Positions 44,948-54,127 of a stretch of DNA of 64,000 nucleotides are shown in pieces (position 1 is the stretch's first letter; each line of letters starts with the position of its first letter). The notes under the pieces are model-generated. The model was not told the origin of the DNA. It worked only from the letters and a program-made list of their open reading frames with translations, and ran no database searches. Position numbers and translations under genes: made by a program. Source of the DNA: JACCXG01 sp963785755 (lineage in GTDB: Bacteria; Acidobacteriota; Vicinamibacteria; Vicinamibacterales; 2-12-FULL-66-21); the NCBI GenBank assembly GCA_963785755.1, contig CAWAXG010000002.1:1-64000 (forward strand), in the 5' to 3' direction.

Positions 44948-44990
44948 TTGACAAAGCATGGCGAGCCAGGCTATGTAGATACGCGCATAG
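44948..44990 (+). promoter_or_regulatory. Promoter and short palindrome upstream of padR-ADOP
   Basis: TTGACA at 44948-44953 and TATGTA at 44972-44977 are 18 bases apart, a good sigma-70-like pair. CTATGTAGATACGCGCATAG (44971-44990) overlaps the -10 and has 5-base inverted ends. The PadR ATG is at 45027. The rest of the gap (44728-44947) has only a faint likeness to the MITE-like arms near 44875 (CGCGGGTCCACGCGGATTTA) and nothing coding. Confidence 0.45.
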
Positions 44991-45026
44991 GGCGGCCTCG
45001 ACTCGGCCGCGGAGGGCGCACTCGCC

Positions 45027-45341
45027 ATGCCTGCTGACGTTCCAGCGCTGTCGTATACCGGGCTCTTCGTGCTCCAGGCCCTCGCGCGCGGTCATCGCTT
45101 CGGCTTCGACGTGATGGAGGTCACCGGCCTGCCGAGCGGCACCGTCTACCCCGCGCTGCGCCGGCTGGAAGCGTGGGCGCTCGTGCGGTCCGATTGGGAA
45201 TCGGATCAGGAGGCACGCCAGAACGGCCGGCCGCGGCGCCGGTACTACGAGTTGACCGCGGCGGGCCGCAAGCGGCTGGTCGAGGCCGACGCACGCTACC
45301 GCGCGCTCAAGCGCCTCTTTCCGGGCAGGTCGACGACGTGA
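45027..45341 (+). CDS. PadR family transcriptional regulator, short form
   Basis: 104 residues: TGLFVLQALARGHRFGFDVM, GLPSGTVYPALRRLEAWALV and RRRYYELTAAGRKRLVEADA. It lacks the long C-terminal helix of some PadR proteins. Its TGA overlaps the GTG start of the next gene (GTGA, 45338-45341), a translationally coupled PadR-ADOP pair. Confidence 0.85.
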   Translation: MPADVPALSYTGLFVLQALARGHRFGFDVMEVTGLPSGTVYPALRRLEAWALVRSDWESDQEARQNGRPRRRYYELTAAGRKRLVEADARYRALKRLFPGRSTT

Positions 45342-48040
45342 GGCGCCTGGCGCTGGCCGTGATCCGGGTGGTCGCGTCGCTGGTACCGCGAGACGCGCGC
45401 GCCCGCTTTCTCGAAGAATGGCTCGCCGAGATCGATCACGCCGCGGGAGTGCTCGCCCGGCGCCGGGGCGGCTCGCTGCGCCTGCTCCGCATGTCCTTCG
45501 GTGCGCTGGCGGACGTCGTCGCGATCCGGCGTCTCGATGGCGCACCTCCATCGCCACCGCTCGTGTCACGTCCGCGAGGCCATCCGTTCAACGGGTTCAT
45601 GCAGGACGTGCGCTACGCGGTCCGGGTGCTGACCGGCGCTCCAGGCTTTGCGTTCGGGGTGATCGGCAGCCTGGCGCTGGGTATTGCCGTGAATGCCGCC
45701 GCGTTCGCGATCATCAACGCGATGTTCCTGCGATCGCTGCCGGGCATCGAGGCGCCGCGGCGCGTGGTGCGGATCGAACTGTGCCGCTGGACCCAGCACG
45801 GCGGCTGCATCTGGGAAACGTCGTCCTACGACGATTACCTGCTGATGCGCGGGTTGCTGAAGGGCGTCGCCGGGCTGTCGGCCCGCGCCCAGGCGCAGGT
45901 CGCCGGGCGGGTACGCGGCGAGGCGTTGACGCTCCGCGCCGGGTTCGTCTCGCCGAACTACTTCGACGTCCTCGGCGCGCGCCTGCCGCTCGGCCGGGGC
46001 TTTGCGCCGGCCGAGGCGAACCAACCGGTGGCGATCATCAGCCACGATCTGTGGCGGCGCCAGTTCCACGAGAACCCCGCGATCCTCGGCGAGGCCATCG
46101 ATATCGGGCAGGTGTCGCTGCGGATCGTCGGCGTGGCACCGGCCGACTTTCTCGGCGCGACGGGCGCGGGCGGCGGGCGCGAGGTGTGGATGCCGTTCGG
46201 CCTGTTCGATGCGGCCGCCTCACCGATGCGGGTCTCGCCGTTCAGTGCGCCTCGTGCGGCGGACCAGCATTACATCGAGTACGTCGGCCGCCTCGCGCCC
46301 GATGCCTCGCTGGCGAGCGTTCGCGCCGAAGTGGAGGTCTTTGCGGCAACCACCCTCGGGGCGCGCCGGCCGGACGCGCGCAGCCGTTACGGTGCGCGGG
46401 TCAATCGCTTCGCGCTGCGTGACTGGACCTCGGACCGCGTGCTCGAGGCGGTCGCGGTCATCATGCCGCTGCCGCTGCTGGTGCTCGGGATCGCCTGTCT
46501 CAACGCGGCGAGCCTGCTGCTGGCGCGTGCCACCTATCGCAGGCGCGAAACGACCGTCCGGCTCGCGCTCGGCGCGACGCGGTGGCGGGTCATGCGCTAC
46601 GTCCTGCTCGAGAGCGGCCTGCTGGCGCTCGCGGCCGGAGCGTGCTCGGTTCCCGCGACCATCTGGGTCATTCGCGTGACCGAGCCGTTCATGCCGATGT
46701 CGATCCCGATCGACTGGCACGTGCTCGCGTTCACCGCCGGCATCGCGGCCGCGGCGGCGCTGCTGTTCGGCGTCCTGCCGGCGCTGCGGGCGTCTTCCAG
46801 AAACCTCGCGCTCGGGTCGTCCAGGCCGGGCGACAGCGGGACCGGCGCGCCCCGGCTCAGGCACGCGCTCGTCCTCATTCAGATCGCGGCCTCGCTCGGG
46901 CTGCTCGCCACCGGCACGCAGTCGATCGGCGCCGTCTCGGCCCTGATCGCCGCCACGGGCGCGCAGGATCCGGAGCGGCTGCTGCTCGCGTCCTTCGATC
47001 TCGACCATCTCCGGATGCGGCCGGAGCAGGGTCAGGACTTCTACCGCCAGCTGCTCGACCGCGTGGGGCACCTGCCGCAGGTCGAGGCGGCCGGGCTCGC
47101 GCCAGGCAACGGCCTCTGGACGTTCGGCCGCGGCATGAGCAGTGCGGCCGTCCTCGTGTGGCGGCCCGAGGACGATCCGAAGAAAGGGAGCGTCTATCTT
47201 GGCGGTTACGCCGGCGGTCGGATCTTCGACGCGGTCGGGTTGAAGGTCGTCCAGGGCCGCGGCTTCCAGCCGGAAGATGTGGCGCCTCGGCCCCGGGTGG
47301 TCGTCGTCAATCAGCCGCTGGCGGAACGGATCTTCGGCGGCACGGGCGTCCTGGGACGATCGATCCGGGTTTCCGCGACACGGCGCTACGAAGACGCCGT
47401 CGAGGTGCAGATCGTCGGCGTCATCGAGCCAACCATCGAACGGTCGTACAGCCCGAAGCCCGTGCCGGCAATCTACCTTCCTGCGCCGCTCCAGTACGAA
47501 CCGGCGCTGACGCTCTACGTGCGATCGCGCACGCCGCTGGCGGATCTCGTGCCGGATCTTCGCCAGGCCGTGGCGGCCATCGATCCGCGCGTCCCGTTCG
47601 TCGACCTCGCCAGTCTGCGCACGCGCACGGAACAGCGCAATCTCGAGGAGCGTATGCTCGCGCTCGGCGCGACCATCCTCGGCGCCGTCGCGCTGGTGCT
47701 TGCGACTGCCGGCCTCTACGGTCTGTTCTCGTTCATCGTCTCGCTGCGCCAGCGCGAAATCGGCGTGCGGATGGCGCTCGGCGCCCGGCCGGCGGCGGTC
47801 CTGCAGCTGGTGTTGTGGCAGGCGATGCGCCTCGCGCTCTGGGGCTCGGCGATCGGCGGTGTGACCGCGATCGCCGGCGGCGCGATCGTCAACGCCAACA
47901 TCTTCGGGACGCCGTCGATCGATCCGCTCATGGTGCTTGCCTCGGCCGGCATTCTGCTGCTCGCGATGCTCGCCGCCGGCTTCATGCCGGCCTGGCGTGC
48001 GTCGCGCCTCGATCCGCTCGTGGTGCTGAAGCAGGAATAA
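45338..48040 (+). CDS. ADOP-type ABC transporter permease
   Basis: 900 residues from GTG 45338, which overlaps the padR stop; a longer upstream extension of the frame is antisense-like and unlikely. The prefix differs from the other two ADOPs (VVASLVPRDARARFLEEWLA, EIDHAAGVLARRRGGSL). The body has VIGSLALGIAVNAAAFAIIN, LVLGIACLNAASLLLARATY, GLYGLFSFIVSLRQREIGVR and the terminal AGFMPAWRASRLDPLVVLKQ. The segment around 47372-47445 (SATRRYEDAVEVQIVGVIEP) is the one found as a relic split by a group II intron at 53113-54153. The 3' end (48016-48036) recurs at 51404-51424. Confidence 0.9.
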   Translation: MRRLALAVIRVVASLVPRDARARFLEEWLAEIDHAAGVLARRRGGSLRLLRMSFGALADVVAIRRLDGAPPSPPLVSRPRGHPFNGFMQDVRYAVRVLTGAPGFAFGVIGSLALGIAVNAAAFAIINAMFLRSLPGIEAPRRVVRIELCRWTQHGGCIWETSSYDDYLLMRGLLKGVAGLSARAQAQVAGRVRGEALTLRAGFVSPNYFDVLGARLPLGRGFAPAEANQPVAIISHDLWRRQFHENPAILGEAIDIGQVSLRIVGVAPADFLGATGAGGGREVWMPFGLFDAAASPMRVSPFSAPRAADQHYIEYVGRLAPDASLASVRAEVEVFAATTLGARRPDARSRYGARVNRFALRDWTSDRVLEAVAVIMPLPLLVLGIACLNAASLLLARATYRRRETTVRLALGATRWRVMRYVLLESGLLALAAGACSVPATIWVIRVTEPFMPMSIPIDWHVLAFTAGIAAAAALLFGVLPALRASSRNLALGSSRPGDSGTGAPRLRHALVLIQIAASLGLLATGTQSIGAVSALIAATGAQDPERLLLASFDLDHLRMRPEQGQDFYRQLLDRVGHLPQVEAAGLAPGNGLWTFGRGMSSAAVLVWRPEDDPKKGSVYLGGYAGGRIFDAVGLKVVQGRGFQPEDVAPRPRVVVVNQPLAERIFGGTGVLGRSIRVSATRRYEDAVEVQIVGVIEPTIERSYSPKPVPAIYLPAPLQYEPALTLYVRSRTPLADLVPDLRQAVAAIDPRVPFVDLASLRTRTEQRNLEERMLALGATILGAVALVLATAGLYGLFSFIVSLRQREIGVRMALGARPAAVLQLVLWQAMRLALWGSAIGGVTAIAGGAIVNANIFGTPSIDPLMVLASAGILLLAMLAAGFMPAWRASRLDPLVVLKQE

Positions 48041-48069
48041 CCCGCGATCGCGTCACGCAGCCCGCCGCT

Positions 48070-48099
48070 TTGACATACGGCAGCGGTCGGCGCTACTGT
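48070..48099 (+). promoter_or_regulatory. Promoter of the Cys/His-rich gene and TonB receptor
   Basis: TTGACA at 48070-48075 and TACTGT at 48094-48099 are 18 bases apart. The ATG at 48110 is ten bases past the -10, predicting a very short or absent leader. This also argues against the GTG at 48098, which lies inside the -10. Confidence 0.5.
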
Positions 48100-48109
48100 G
48101 GACTCTGTC

Positions 48110-48481
48110 ATGACGCGTTTGCGTCGCCTGGTCCGTCGAATCGCGGTCGTGTGGCTGCTGTGTCAAGCGGCGACGTTGACGCTTGCCCCGTCGATTCTCG
48201 CGTTCGGCTCAACCGGACAGCTGGTGGCATGCACGTGCGCGCACGGTGACCATTCTGTCTGTCCGATGCATCACAAGCCGGCGCCCGGCTCGAGGATCTG
48301 CGTGATGACCAGCGCCGGCGACCATGACCTCGCCCCCCTCAGCTGGCTGTTGAATCTGGGGCTCGTGCCCGCACGCGCCGAAGTCTTCGTTCCCGACCAT
48401 CGAGAAGTCTCTCGCCCGATCGACGTCACAACGGCGTCCTTGCGTTCCGCACCGCCCGACCCGCCTCCACCCCGAGCGTAA
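48110..48481 (+). CDS. Secreted Cys/His-rich protein of unknown function
   Basis: 123 residues from ATG 48110. A signal-anchor-like N-terminus (RIAVVWLLCQAATLTLAPSI) is followed by a compact Cys/His cluster CTCAHGDHSVCPMHHKPAPG with RICVMTS after it. That is four cysteines, four histidines and two methionines in about 30 residues. The tail is Pro-rich (PPDPPPPRA). Such a cluster outside the membrane suggests binding of a soft metal such as copper. It lies about 80 bases before a TonB-dependent receptor and probably shares its promoter at 48070-48099. No named family is recognised. Confidence 0.55.
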   Translation: MTRLRRLVRRIAVVWLLCQAATLTLAPSILAFGSTGQLVACTCAHGDHSVCPMHHKPAPGSRICVMTSAGDHDLAPLSWLLNLGLVPARAEVFVPDHREVSRPIDVTTASLRSAPPDPPPPRA

Positions 48482-48561
48482 CGATCCACGTGCCTGTTCA
48501 GGCCCCCGAGCACAGGTGTGCTCGAGCGGCCGCGTGGTGTCGTTTCTCGCGGAGGTGTCTC

Positions 48562-51384
48562 GTGAACAGAGCAGGTCGGTTCGCCCTCGCAGCGGTCTTC
48601 GCTGCGTGGGCTGTCCCGCTGGCGGCACAACAATCGATTGATTACGCCAGCATCAGCGGGCGTGTGAGTGATCCGTCTGGCGCGGTGGTCGTGGGCGCGC
48701 AGGTCGCCGCGCGTCACGCCGAAACCAACGTCACGGCCACAACCGTGACCGATTCGGACGGCCGTTATCGCTTTCCCTACCTGCGGGTCGGCCCGTACGA
48801 AATTCGTGTGCAACAGCCGGGATTTCAGGAAGCGACGCGCACCCTCGCGGTGACCGTCGGCTCCGCGTTCGAGCTGCCCGTGACGTTGAGCGTCGGCGCG
48901 GTGGACGCGAGCGTGATCGTGACGGGCGAAGCGACCGTTCTCGAAGCCGCCCGCAGTCAGATCGCGGGGACGGTTTCGGAACCGGAGGTCCGGAGCCTCC
49001 CGATGAACGGACGCAACTTTCTGGAACTGGCGCTCCTCGTCCCAGGGGTCTCGCCCGCGAATGTGGGCAGCACCCAGCTGTTTCCCGAGACGTCAGCGGT
49101 TCCGGGGGTGAGCCTCTCGGTCGGCAGCCAACGGAACCTGTCGAACAACTTCATCGTCGACGGGTTGTCTGCCAACGACGATGCCGCCGGCTTGAGCGGC
49201 ATCACCTACGGCGTCGATGCCGTGGAGCAGTTTCAGGTGGTGACCTCGGGTGCGCAGGCGGAGCTCGGGCGCGCCCTGGGCGGGTATGTGAACGTCGTCA
49301 CCAAGAGCGGAACCAACGTCCTGCACGGCACGGTGTACGACTACTTCCGGGACGACCGCTTCAACCAGAAGAATGCGTTGTCGGGAACAAAACTCCCGAT
49401 GGACCAGGCGCAGTACGGCGGCAGCCTCGGGGGACCGCTCGTCTCCAACCGCACGTTCTACTTCACGAACGCCGAACAGCGACGACTCGATCAGACCGGC
49501 CTCGCCACGATTTCGGACGCGAACGTCGCGGTGGTCAACGCCAGGCTTGGCGCAGTCGGTTATCAGGGCCCACTGATCGCCACGGGCATCTATCCCAACC
49601 CGGTGGACACGACGAACCTGCTCGCCAAAGTCGACCATCAGCTCAACGGCCGCGACCAGTTCAGCGTCCGCTACACCCTGTACGACGTCGCCGCCGAGAA
49701 CTCACGGGGAGCCGGCGGCCTCAATGCGCCGAGCGCCTCAGCAGCCCTCGACAACCGCGACCAGGCGATCGCGATGAGCAACACGTTCGCCCTCTCGTCG
49801 CGCACGGTGCTCGAGACGCGGGCGCAGTTTGCGCACGGGGATCTGAAGGCGCCTCCGACGGATCCCATCGGACCGGCCGTGAGCATTGCCGGCGTGGCGT
49901 CCTTCGGCACGAGCTCGGGCGCCCCCACCCGGCGAGTGAACAGGCTGTACCAAGTCGTCAACAACCTGACACATCAGGTGGGAGCGCACGCCTTCAGGGG
50001 CGGTGTCGATTTCCTGTACAACGACGACCAGATCACCTACCCACGCTCGGTGCGCGGAAGCTATTCGTTCTCGTCGCTGGCCAACTTTCTTGCCGGCGTC
50101 TACAACAACGCCGGCTTCACGCAGACGTTCGGTGTGTCCGACGTGTCGCAGACGAACCCGAACATCGGGTTCTACGTGCAGGACGAGTGGAAAGTGAATC
50201 CTCGTGTGACCCTCAACCTGGGGGTCCGTTACGACCTGCAGTTCCTGGAGACGATCGGCACGGACGCCGACAACGTGTCGCCGCGCGTGGGCCTGGCCTG
50301 GTCACCGTCCGAGTCGCGCCGTACGCTGGTGCGGGGCAGTGCGGGACTGTTCTACGATCGCGTGCCTCTTCGCGCGCTGGCCAATGCCATCCTCTCGGCC
50401 GGCAACACGACGGATCTGGCAAACCTCCAGCAGATTGGCGTGAGCCTCTCGCCGGCGCAGGTGGGGGCGCCGGCGTTCCCGAATATTCTGCCGGGCGTCG
50501 TCCCGTCGGTCACCCTGGTCAACCTCACGACCATGGATCGGCATCTTCAGAACGCCAACTCGCGGCAGGCCAGCCTCGAAGTCGAGCACCAGATCGGCGA
50601 GCGCGCGACGATCAGCGTCGGGTATCAGTATCTGCGCGGCCTCGACCTGCTGATGTCGGTGAATCAAAACGTGCCGACCTGCGTCGCGTCGGGTACGAAC
50701 AACGGGTGCCGGCCCAATCCCGATTATGCGAACAACGGCCAGTATTCGTCGGTTGGTGACTCCAACTATCACGGACTGCACGTCTCGTTTACGCAACGGC
50801 CGACACGATGGGGACACTACCGCGTCTCGTACACGCTGTCGAAGTCGATGAACAATCTCGGCGAGTTCTTCTTCAGCTCTCCGATCGATCCCTTCGACTT
50901 GTCGAAAGACTGGGGACGTTCGGACGACGACCAGCGCCACCGGCTGGTGATCCATGGTGCGGTTCAGACATCGATGGCGCCGGCGGCGACGGCCTGGGAA
51001 TACCTGACTCACGGGTTCCAGGTCAGCGGCATGCTGCAGGCGTACTCGGCCCTGCCCTTCAACATCACGTCCGGCGTGACGACGGTTTACGGTACGGCCG
51101 GCCGGCCGATCGTCAACGGCGAGTTCATCGAACGCAATGCCGGTATCGGGAGCGACTTCCTCAGCCTCAACATGCGTGTCAGCCGCGCCATCCGCGTCAA
51201 TGGCCGCGTCCAGCTCGAGGCGCTGGCAGAAGGTTTCAACCTGACGAACCATCGCAACGTGCTGACGCGAAACACGAACTTCGGCGCCGGTGCGTACCCG
51301 ACCAACCCGTCGCCTACCTTCAACCAGATCACCGCCGTCGGCGAACCGCGGTCGTTCCAGTTCGGGATTCGGCTGCGCTTCTGA
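48562..51384 (+). CDS. TonB-dependent receptor, Oar-like, with carboxypeptidase-regulatory-like domain
   Basis: 940 residues from GTG 48562, chosen because GGAGGTG precedes it and the signal peptide (FALAAVFAAWAVPLAAQQ) then starts correctly. Residues about 30-115 form a CarboxypepD_reg-like/SdrD-B fold (ISGRVSDPSGAVVVGAQVAA, YRFPYLRVGPYEIRVQQPGF). A plug follows (LPMNGRNFLELALLVPGVSP, GLSANDDAAGLSG), then the 22-strand barrel (LNLGVRYDLQF, VQLEALAEGFNLTNHRNVLT) with a terminal aromatic (FQFGIRLRF). This is the Oar type expanded in Acidobacteria. The substrate is unknown; the metal-binding-like neighbour hints at a metal or metal complex, without proof. Confidence 0.85.
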   Translation: MNRAGRFALAAVFAAWAVPLAAQQSIDYASISGRVSDPSGAVVVGAQVAARHAETNVTATTVTDSDGRYRFPYLRVGPYEIRVQQPGFQEATRTLAVTVGSAFELPVTLSVGAVDASVIVTGEATVLEAARSQIAGTVSEPEVRSLPMNGRNFLELALLVPGVSPANVGSTQLFPETSAVPGVSLSVGSQRNLSNNFIVDGLSANDDAAGLSGITYGVDAVEQFQVVTSGAQAELGRALGGYVNVVTKSGTNVLHGTVYDYFRDDRFNQKNALSGTKLPMDQAQYGGSLGGPLVSNRTFYFTNAEQRRLDQTGLATISDANVAVVNARLGAVGYQGPLIATGIYPNPVDTTNLLAKVDHQLNGRDQFSVRYTLYDVAAENSRGAGGLNAPSASAALDNRDQAIAMSNTFALSSRTVLETRAQFAHGDLKAPPTDPIGPAVSIAGVASFGTSSGAPTRRVNRLYQVVNNLTHQVGAHAFRGGVDFLYNDDQITYPRSVRGSYSFSSLANFLAGVYNNAGFTQTFGVSDVSQTNPNIGFYVQDEWKVNPRVTLNLGVRYDLQFLETIGTDADNVSPRVGLAWSPSESRRTLVRGSAGLFYDRVPLRALANAILSAGNTTDLANLQQIGVSLSPAQVGAPAFPNILPGVVPSVTLVNLTTMDRHLQNANSRQASLEVEHQIGERATISVGYQYLRGLDLLMSVNQNVPTCVASGTNNGCRPNPDYANNGQYSSVGDSNYHGLHVSFTQRPTRWGHYRVSYTLSKSMNNLGEFFFSSPIDPFDLSKDWGRSDDDQRHRLVIHGAVQTSMAPAATAWEYLTHGFQVSGMLQAYSALPFNITSGVTTVYGTAGRPIVNGEFIERNAGIGSDFLSLNMRVSRAIRVNGRVQLEALAEGFNLTNHRNVLTRNTNFGAGAYPTNPSPTFNQITAVGEPRSFQFGIRLRF

Positions 51385-51403
51385 AGATGCGGGCGCTTCT
51401 GAG

Positions 51404-51424
51404 GCTCGTGGTGCTGAAGCAGGA
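51404..51424 (+). repeat. 21-bp exact copy of an ADOP gene 3' end
   Basis: These 21 bases are identical to 48016-48036, the codons for LVVLKQE at the end of the third ADOP gene. Flanking bases do not match well. Lying just after the TonB-receptor stop, it looks like a leftover of another ADOP gene that once stood here. Confidence 0.4.
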
Positions 51425-51458
51425 GAGCCCGTGTCGAACCAGCCGTTAAGTCTGAAGG

Positions 51459-52625
51459 CTACCGTCTGAGGACCGGCTCGAGCCACTCGTCCCGGCAGCC
51501 TCGAGGGGCGTTGACCGGATTGCACCGCGCCGCGCCACGCCCGGCGCCAGGCAGGCGTGCGACGTATCCGGACTTGAACGGACTCGGCTCGGGGTAGTCG
51601 GTGCTGACGTACTGCGCGCCCGAGCGGAACGCCGCGTCCCGTCGCGCCGTGCTTCCGCTTCTTGCCTCGACGGTCGGGATATCGGCACGCGTGCGGATCA
51701 GAAAGCCGGCCCGAATCTGCTGGCGGATCCGATCTTCCTCCTCGCCCAGCGCCTCGTTCATCTTGATGAACGCTGCCGACGCTTCGGGCGGCGCCGAGCT
51801 CACGAACAACACGCGTCCCTCGAGCGAGGGATTGTCGCGCAGGTAGTCGTCCCGGTGCGCGTCCGTGTTGTCGAGCGCGAAGAGTACCTTTCCTCGTGCG
51901 GCCCGCAGCGCTGGCCACCCATCGGACTTCACGGCCTCCGCGAGCGTCCGATGCTTCCCCCGCACGCGATCCGGCGTGATGACATGGTCATCGTCGAACA
52001 CTGACCGGACTTCCGCGTCGAGCGCCCGGAATTCGGCGACACCTATGGGAACAGGCTGGACGAAGCCGACGCCATCCGGGTCTTTGAGGGGCGCGTCCTT
52101 GGCTTCGATCATCACCATGATCGGCACGTGCCGCGGATTCGACCGCGACCAGTCCCGGATCGCGACCAGGCACGCCTTCAGCGTCGCGCACGTCGTGCGG
52201 TAATCGACGTCCTGCGTATGGAGCACCTTGAAGCCGCGCTCGCGGAGCTCGGGATCGACTGGGTCCAGACCCTTCACCATCCGGAAGGCCGCCGGCGTCG
52301 CGAACCGGCCGCCCTCGGGATCGGCGAACACGTCGAGCTCGAACTTGCGGATGCCAAGCTGTGACAGCTGCTCGACGAGAGGCCGGTGCGTGTACTCGAT
52401 GTCGCGGGCCCGCGGCCCGAGCGCCGCGAGCATCGGCGGCGCCGGGGCGATGTGATAGCTGTTGTGCGTCCCGAGCAGTTGTATCTCGTTCAGCCGCACG
52501 CACTCGTCGGTGTTCTCGAGCGTGATGCGCGAGCAATCGCTGGTGGCGCCGCCAACTTGCCCGCCGGGCGAAAAGCCGACGGCGAGACAGGCGGCGAGTG
52601 TCGGTAACAGGCAGCGAACCATCAT
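51459..52625 (-). CDS. Phosphatidylinositol-specific phospholipase C-like (Ca2+-dependent type), secreted
   Basis: 388 residues with an N-terminal signal peptide (CLLPTLAACLAVGFSPGGQV). Catalytic-domain features are NEIQLLGTHNSYHIAPAPP with the first catalytic His, IRKFELDVFADPEGGRFATP with metal ligands, FKVLHTQDVDYRTTCATLKA with the second His, and VPIMVMIEAKD and GKVLFALDN along the TIM barrel. This is the PI-PLC-C1/Ca1-like family of secreted bacterial phosphodiesterases. ATG 52625 or 52622 are equivalent starts. It is probably a monocistronic gene converging on the TonB receptor. Confidence 0.85.
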   Translation of the reverse strand: MMVRCLLPTLAACLAVGFSPGGQVGGATSDCSRITLENTDECVRLNEIQLLGTHNSYHIAPAPPMLAALGPRARDIEYTHRPLVEQLSQLGIRKFELDVFADPEGGRFATPAAFRMVKGLDPVDPELRERGFKVLHTQDVDYRTTCATLKACLVAIRDWSRSNPRHVPIMVMIEAKDAPLKDPDGVGFVQPVPIGVAEFRALDAEVRSVFDDDHVITPDRVRGKHRTLAEAVKSDGWPALRAARGKVLFALDNTDAHRDDYLRDNPSLEGRVLFVSSAPPEASAAFIKMNEALGEEEDRIRQQIRAGFLIRTRADIPTVEARSGSTARRDAAFRSGAQYVSTDYPEPSPFKSGYVARLPGAGRGAARCNPVNAPRGCRDEWLEPVLRR

Positions 52626-52675
52626 GGTGAATCGGATGATAGACCAAGCCTGTCATCAAGCGACGGACTGGCGGT

Positions 52676-53047
<372 letters not shown>

Positions 53048-53112
53048 GCTTCCCTCCTTCGACGATTGAGAATCACGCGCGACGTCGTCGCCTCGATATC
53101 GTGGATCAGGCC

Positions 53113-53176
53113 TCCGCGACACGGCGCTACGAAGAGGCCATCAGGGTGCAAATCGTCAGCGTCATCGAGCCAACCA
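53113..53176 (+). pseudogene. ADOP permease relic, left half, interrupted by a group II intron
   Basis: 64 bases match 47372-47435 of the intact ADOP gene with six mismatches, translating SATRRYEEAIRVQIVSVIEP and T. The match stops at CCAACCA, precisely where the ADOP codons continue with ATCGAAC; those resume at 54128-54153 (IEPSYSPKR-like). Nothing of the ADOP gene further out is visible on either side. Confidence 0.6.
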
Positions 53177-53551
53177 CTGGTCAGAGATCGGCTCCAGCAC
53201 GATTGTGGTCGCCATTTGCGCGACCCGATCCCGCACCGTTGGAATGCCGAGCGGCCGCTGCCGCCCATCGGCCTTCGGAATGTATCGCCGCAGGACCGGC
53301 TGCGGTCGATAGCTGCCTGCGCGCAGCACGTCATGGAGCTCGTTGAGCATGCGCTCCACCCCGGACTGCTCGACGCGATCGAGCGTCTCCCGATCGACAC
53401 CCGCCGCGCCGCGGTTCGCCTTCACCCGCCGCCATGCCTCCCACAGGACGTCACGCCTGTAGATCCGATCCAACAGGGCATGGAAGCGGCGCTCCGGGGA
53501 TCGCTTGGCCGCGACTCAGAGTCGACGTTGCAATTGGCGCACGTTGTCGAC
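53177..53551 (-). pseudogene. Group II intron reverse transcriptase, N-terminal fragment with internal stop
   Basis: From VDNVRQLQRRL (53551) the frame has a TGA where relatives have Trp. It then reads VAAKRSPERRFHALLDRIYR, RDVLWEAWRRVKANRGAAGV, VLRAGSYRPQPVLRRYIPKA and DGRQRPLGIPTVRDRVAQMA, ending IVLEPISDQ. These are RT-0 to RT-2 of the LtrA-type maturase. The YADD motif, maturase and endonuclease regions are absent. The protein cannot be active. Confidence 0.7.
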
Positions 53552-54127
53552 CATCGGACGATGATCGGGGTGAGTGGGACCGGTCCTGCCGGCCATGCCC
53601 TCGCGCGTCCTTGCGTCCTCGACGTGCCCACCGCAGGGGCCCTTCCCTCCCGTCGCGTTCTTCGTCGCGACAATCCGCGGTACTACGACCCCCTCGGACG
53701 CCCGCTGCCCCGCGCTCGCTTTCACCATCGGCTTATACGAGCCGCGCTGCTCCAACCCGAGCTGGACAGACGGGCCTCTCGTGTTTCGTTCCTCTCCGTG
53801 CACGCGTGCTGCGCCCCGTACCCCGCCGAGGCCTGCCGCGCGTGCATCTCCGGACTGAGACGCGGCAGACGTGGCCTTCACCGTGAAATGAGCGGCTCGG
53901 CTCTCGGATTGTGAATGTGTCGAGGCTGCAGGCTTCACGTTAGGTTGCGGCCCGCGTGCTGGCTCCCTCCGTAGAGGCTTCTGACACCCTGCTTGGGCCA
54001 TCGAAATCTCTTCCGATGCCTGGGGTCTGCTACTCGGCGCTCCGGCGCTTACCGAGGCGGGACTTGCACCCGCTGGAGATGAACGACGGAATGGGTGCGC
54101 TCGCACGTCCCCATCGTCACGACGCGA
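53177..54127 (-). mobile_element. Degenerate, 3'-truncated group II intron, antisense to an ADOP relic
   Basis: The reverse strand carries the 5' RNA half of a group II intron (for example GGGTGCAAGTCCCGCCTCGG near 54055-54075) and then the N-terminal part of its reverse transcriptase. Domains V and VI and most of the protein are missing; the RT frame runs straight into the ADOP relic at 53176. Yet the two ADOP flanks are directly adjacent codons in the intact homologue. So the insertion is precise at both ends although the element is incomplete. The exact 5' nucleotide (a GUGYG-like start) was not fixed. Confidence 0.65.

Noticed and set aside
53113..53551. Diversity-generating retroelement (an RT next to a near-repeat of an ADOP gene segment)
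   Set aside because: The RT motifs are of the group II intron maturase type. The differences between 47372-47435 and 53113-53176 are not confined to adenines. The repeat halves flank the element precisely as an insertion site would.
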